NCBI RefSeq assembly: GCF_900178525.1
Contig: NZ_FXDJ01000006.1
Location: 496,001 to 560,000 of the forward strand
DNA: 64,000 nt
Direction of reading: 5' to 3'
Source: Massilibacteroides vaginae
Lineage (GTDB): Bacteria; Bacteroidota; Bacteroidia; Bacteroidales; Tannerellaceae
Positions 62,847 to 64,000 of this stretch are shown here, one piece after another (position 1 is the first letter of the stretch; each line of letters opens with the position of its first letter). The notes under the pieces were generated by a model. That model saw nothing but the letters and a program-made list of their open reading frames with translations. It had not been told where the DNA came from and searched no databases. The translations under genes were made by a program, and so were the position numbers.

Positions 62847-63884
62847 TCAGGAAGTTCCATCCGGCATCTCTATTTCATATTTTGTTTCATTACAGGAGAA
62901 GACAAGCCCAAGCCCATTTATCACGTTAGAATAAGACATATAATTATCCCTTAACGGGGTTAATTGGATATTACCGACACTTAACGATAAACTACTGCTT
63001 CGCTTGTAATAATGGTAATAGCTTTCTGAAACAGACACCAATTTAACATTATATTTAATCTGCAAATCAAGAGAGTCTGATTTTATGGAATTTATCGGAT
63101 TCGTAAAAGAAAGCTTCAACACATACTCATTCCCGTTGAATAGATTATCTGAAAAAATACCATATTCGTTGATTCGGGCAGCACCCATTGTTTGTATCGG
63201 AAGATCAGCGGTAAAGGCCGGATCTTCATAATTAATGAACCAGAAATCATCATCATACCCTCCATAACCATACGAATAAGGATAATAATAGTAGAAAGAA
63301 TAAGACAATGGAAACTGTTCCCTCTCTTTCATTCCGTTCTTAGTAACTCCCTTACTCAGAAGTATACGATAATAGTTTCGTTGCTCTTTCGCATCTTCCA
63401 TTTTGACATACAAACGCATTCTTTCCTCGGTCTTTGCATCAAGATAACGAACCGTATCGACCGTTAGCAAGACGGGTGAGTCCGGAATGCGGGTGGTAAC
63501 AACAGCTATCGGATAGCCTTCAACTTCTGCTTCAATCCGTATTTCATCCCGTGCAAGAGGCTTTACACCGGCAAGACGATAATTTCCTTTTTCTTCTATA
63601 TCGTTCTCCGCTTCGGGTTCTTTATCCTCCGGAATCATAACTCCGCTGAACTGATCATTGATGTATACACGTACAATAGCTAATTCCTTTAGCTCTGCGT
63701 CAGACAGTTTGCTGCCACTGCCAAAAGACTTGCTTAAATGTATTGCGATCTCTTGTTCAGGAGAAAGAATGCCGTTGATTACTAATTTAGGCTCTCCTAT
63801 CTTAATCCGCACAATATCTTCATTCGCACAAGACAGGTGAAGAACCAACAACAACAAATAAAAGCCTATATCTTTTTTTTTCAT
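62847..63884 (-). CDS. DUF4249 lipoprotein
   Basis: This 345-residue lipoprotein has lipobox LSC with Cys19 (LVLHLSCANEDI). The beta-rich body has the family layout: PKLVINGILSPEQEIAIHLSKS near the N-terminus, cited as KLVINGILSPEQEIAIHLS, then AIVRVYINDQF and IRIEAEVEGYP, and a Tyr-rich loop (~200-218). DUF4249 genes regularly follow a TonB-dependent receptor gene and may form the partner of a SusC-like import or export complex. Here the ATG lies 3 bp after the receptor stop, supporting coupling. Confidence 0.88.
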   Translation of the reverse strand: MKKKDIGFYLLLLVLHLSCANEDIVRIKIGEPKLVINGILSPEQEIAIHLSKSFGSGSKLSDAELKELAIVRVYINDQFSGVMIPEDKEPEAENDIEEKGNYRLAGVKPLARDEIRIEAEVEGYPIAVVTTRIPDSPVLLTVDTVRYLDAKTEERMRLYVKMEDAKEQRNYYRILLSKGVTKNGMKEREQFPLSYSFYYYYPYSYGYGGYDDDFWFINYEDPAFTADLPIQTMGAARINEYGIFSDNLFNGNEYVLKLSFTNPINSIKSDSLDLQIKYNVKLVSVSESYYHYYKRSSSLSLSVGNIQLTPLRDNYMSYSNVINGLGLVFSCNETKYEIEMPDGTS

Positions 63885-63887
63885 AAT

Positions 63888-64000
63888 TCAGAATTTATAG
63901 GTATATGAAACAGAGGGAAGAATAGGGAATAAGGTGTTTTTCTCTATCCACATCTCATATACCGGTTCTCCATCCCGATAATTATGTCCGATATAAGTGG
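63888..64000 (-). CDS. TonB-dependent receptor, C-terminal end only
   Basis: The 36 visible codons end PSVSYTYKF-stop. A terminal aromatic residue and alternating strand pattern are typical of the last strand of an outer-membrane beta-barrel recognised by the BAM complex. With DUF4249 immediately downstream, a TonB-dependent receptor is the expected identity; the rest lies beyond the window. Confidence 0.65.
   Translation of the reverse strand, partial: TYIGHNYRDGEPVYEMWIEKNTLFPILPSVSYTYKF

Overview
The window looks like chromosome of a Bacteroidales bacterium, most likely Parabacteroides or a near relative in Tannerellaceae. The evidence is the gene families (glutamine synthetase III, DUF6383 surface proteins, DUF3098, DUF1573, DUF4249, S46 peptidase, a PorE-type lipoprotein), the many TAnnTTTG -7 promoter boxes used by the Bacteroidetes housekeeping sigma factor, and the near absence of Shine-Dalgarno sites. 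Most of it is ordinary housekeeping sequence; the accessory interest lies in two giant surface-protein loci and in intergenic repeats.

Layout. 1-8.2 kb: the tail of an Mla-like ABC ATPase gene, then a minus-strand block (miaB, ftsX, DUF3098, uppP, truB, queA, folK, metK). 8.4-11.1 kb: a small membrane protein and glnN. 11.4-14.1 kb: a 902-residue secreted DUF6383 protein. 14.7-18.7 kb: MATE exporter, metY, DUF5009 membrane protein. 18.7-19.1 kb: a candidate ~400-nt RNA gene. 19.5-25.3 kb: glycosyltransferase, EF-G2 (lacking the catalytic His), hemW, a zeta-type kinase with a small partner. 25.4-33.8 kb: DPP11-type peptidase, CYTH protein, DUF2027/Smr protein, a second queA, porE, meaB. 33.8-43.4 kb: two DUF1573 proteins, a 1883-residue alpha-2-macroglobulin, folA, thyA, a HU-HIG protein. 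43.7-49.6 kb: a sugar cluster (isomerase/epimerase, DUF1080 fusion, FAD oxidoreductase, mutarotase). 49.7-50.4 kb: extragenic repeats. 50.6-56.3 kb: a 1307-residue DUF6383 paralogue, its leader, and a serine recombinase. 56.6-64 kb: valS, another isomerase/epimerase, DUF6340 lipoprotein, tRNA-Thr, outer-membrane proteins and the start of a TonB-receptor locus.

Main discovery. Upstream of the 1307-residue gene, 14-bp perfect inverted repeats (AACCGTCAATTAAA at 54685-54698; its complement at 55093-55106) bracket ~394 bp holding a consensus promoter that points AWAY from the gene. Inversion would point it at the gene. A serine recombinase lies next door. In the flipped state, a 12-bp motif and a repeat array fall at the same distances from the promoter as in the 902-residue paralogue, whose promoter already faces its gene. 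This reads as a phase-variable surface (S-layer type) protein caught OFF.

Second discovery. Five intergenic regions carry arrays of ATAAAGGAT boxes and/or YYAYANNTRTRG dyads whose centres are spaced strictly 21-22 bp apart (two helical turns). An unrelated 22-bp tandem repeat lies in the HU-HIG gene leader. I know of no described family that matches these helically phased arrays.
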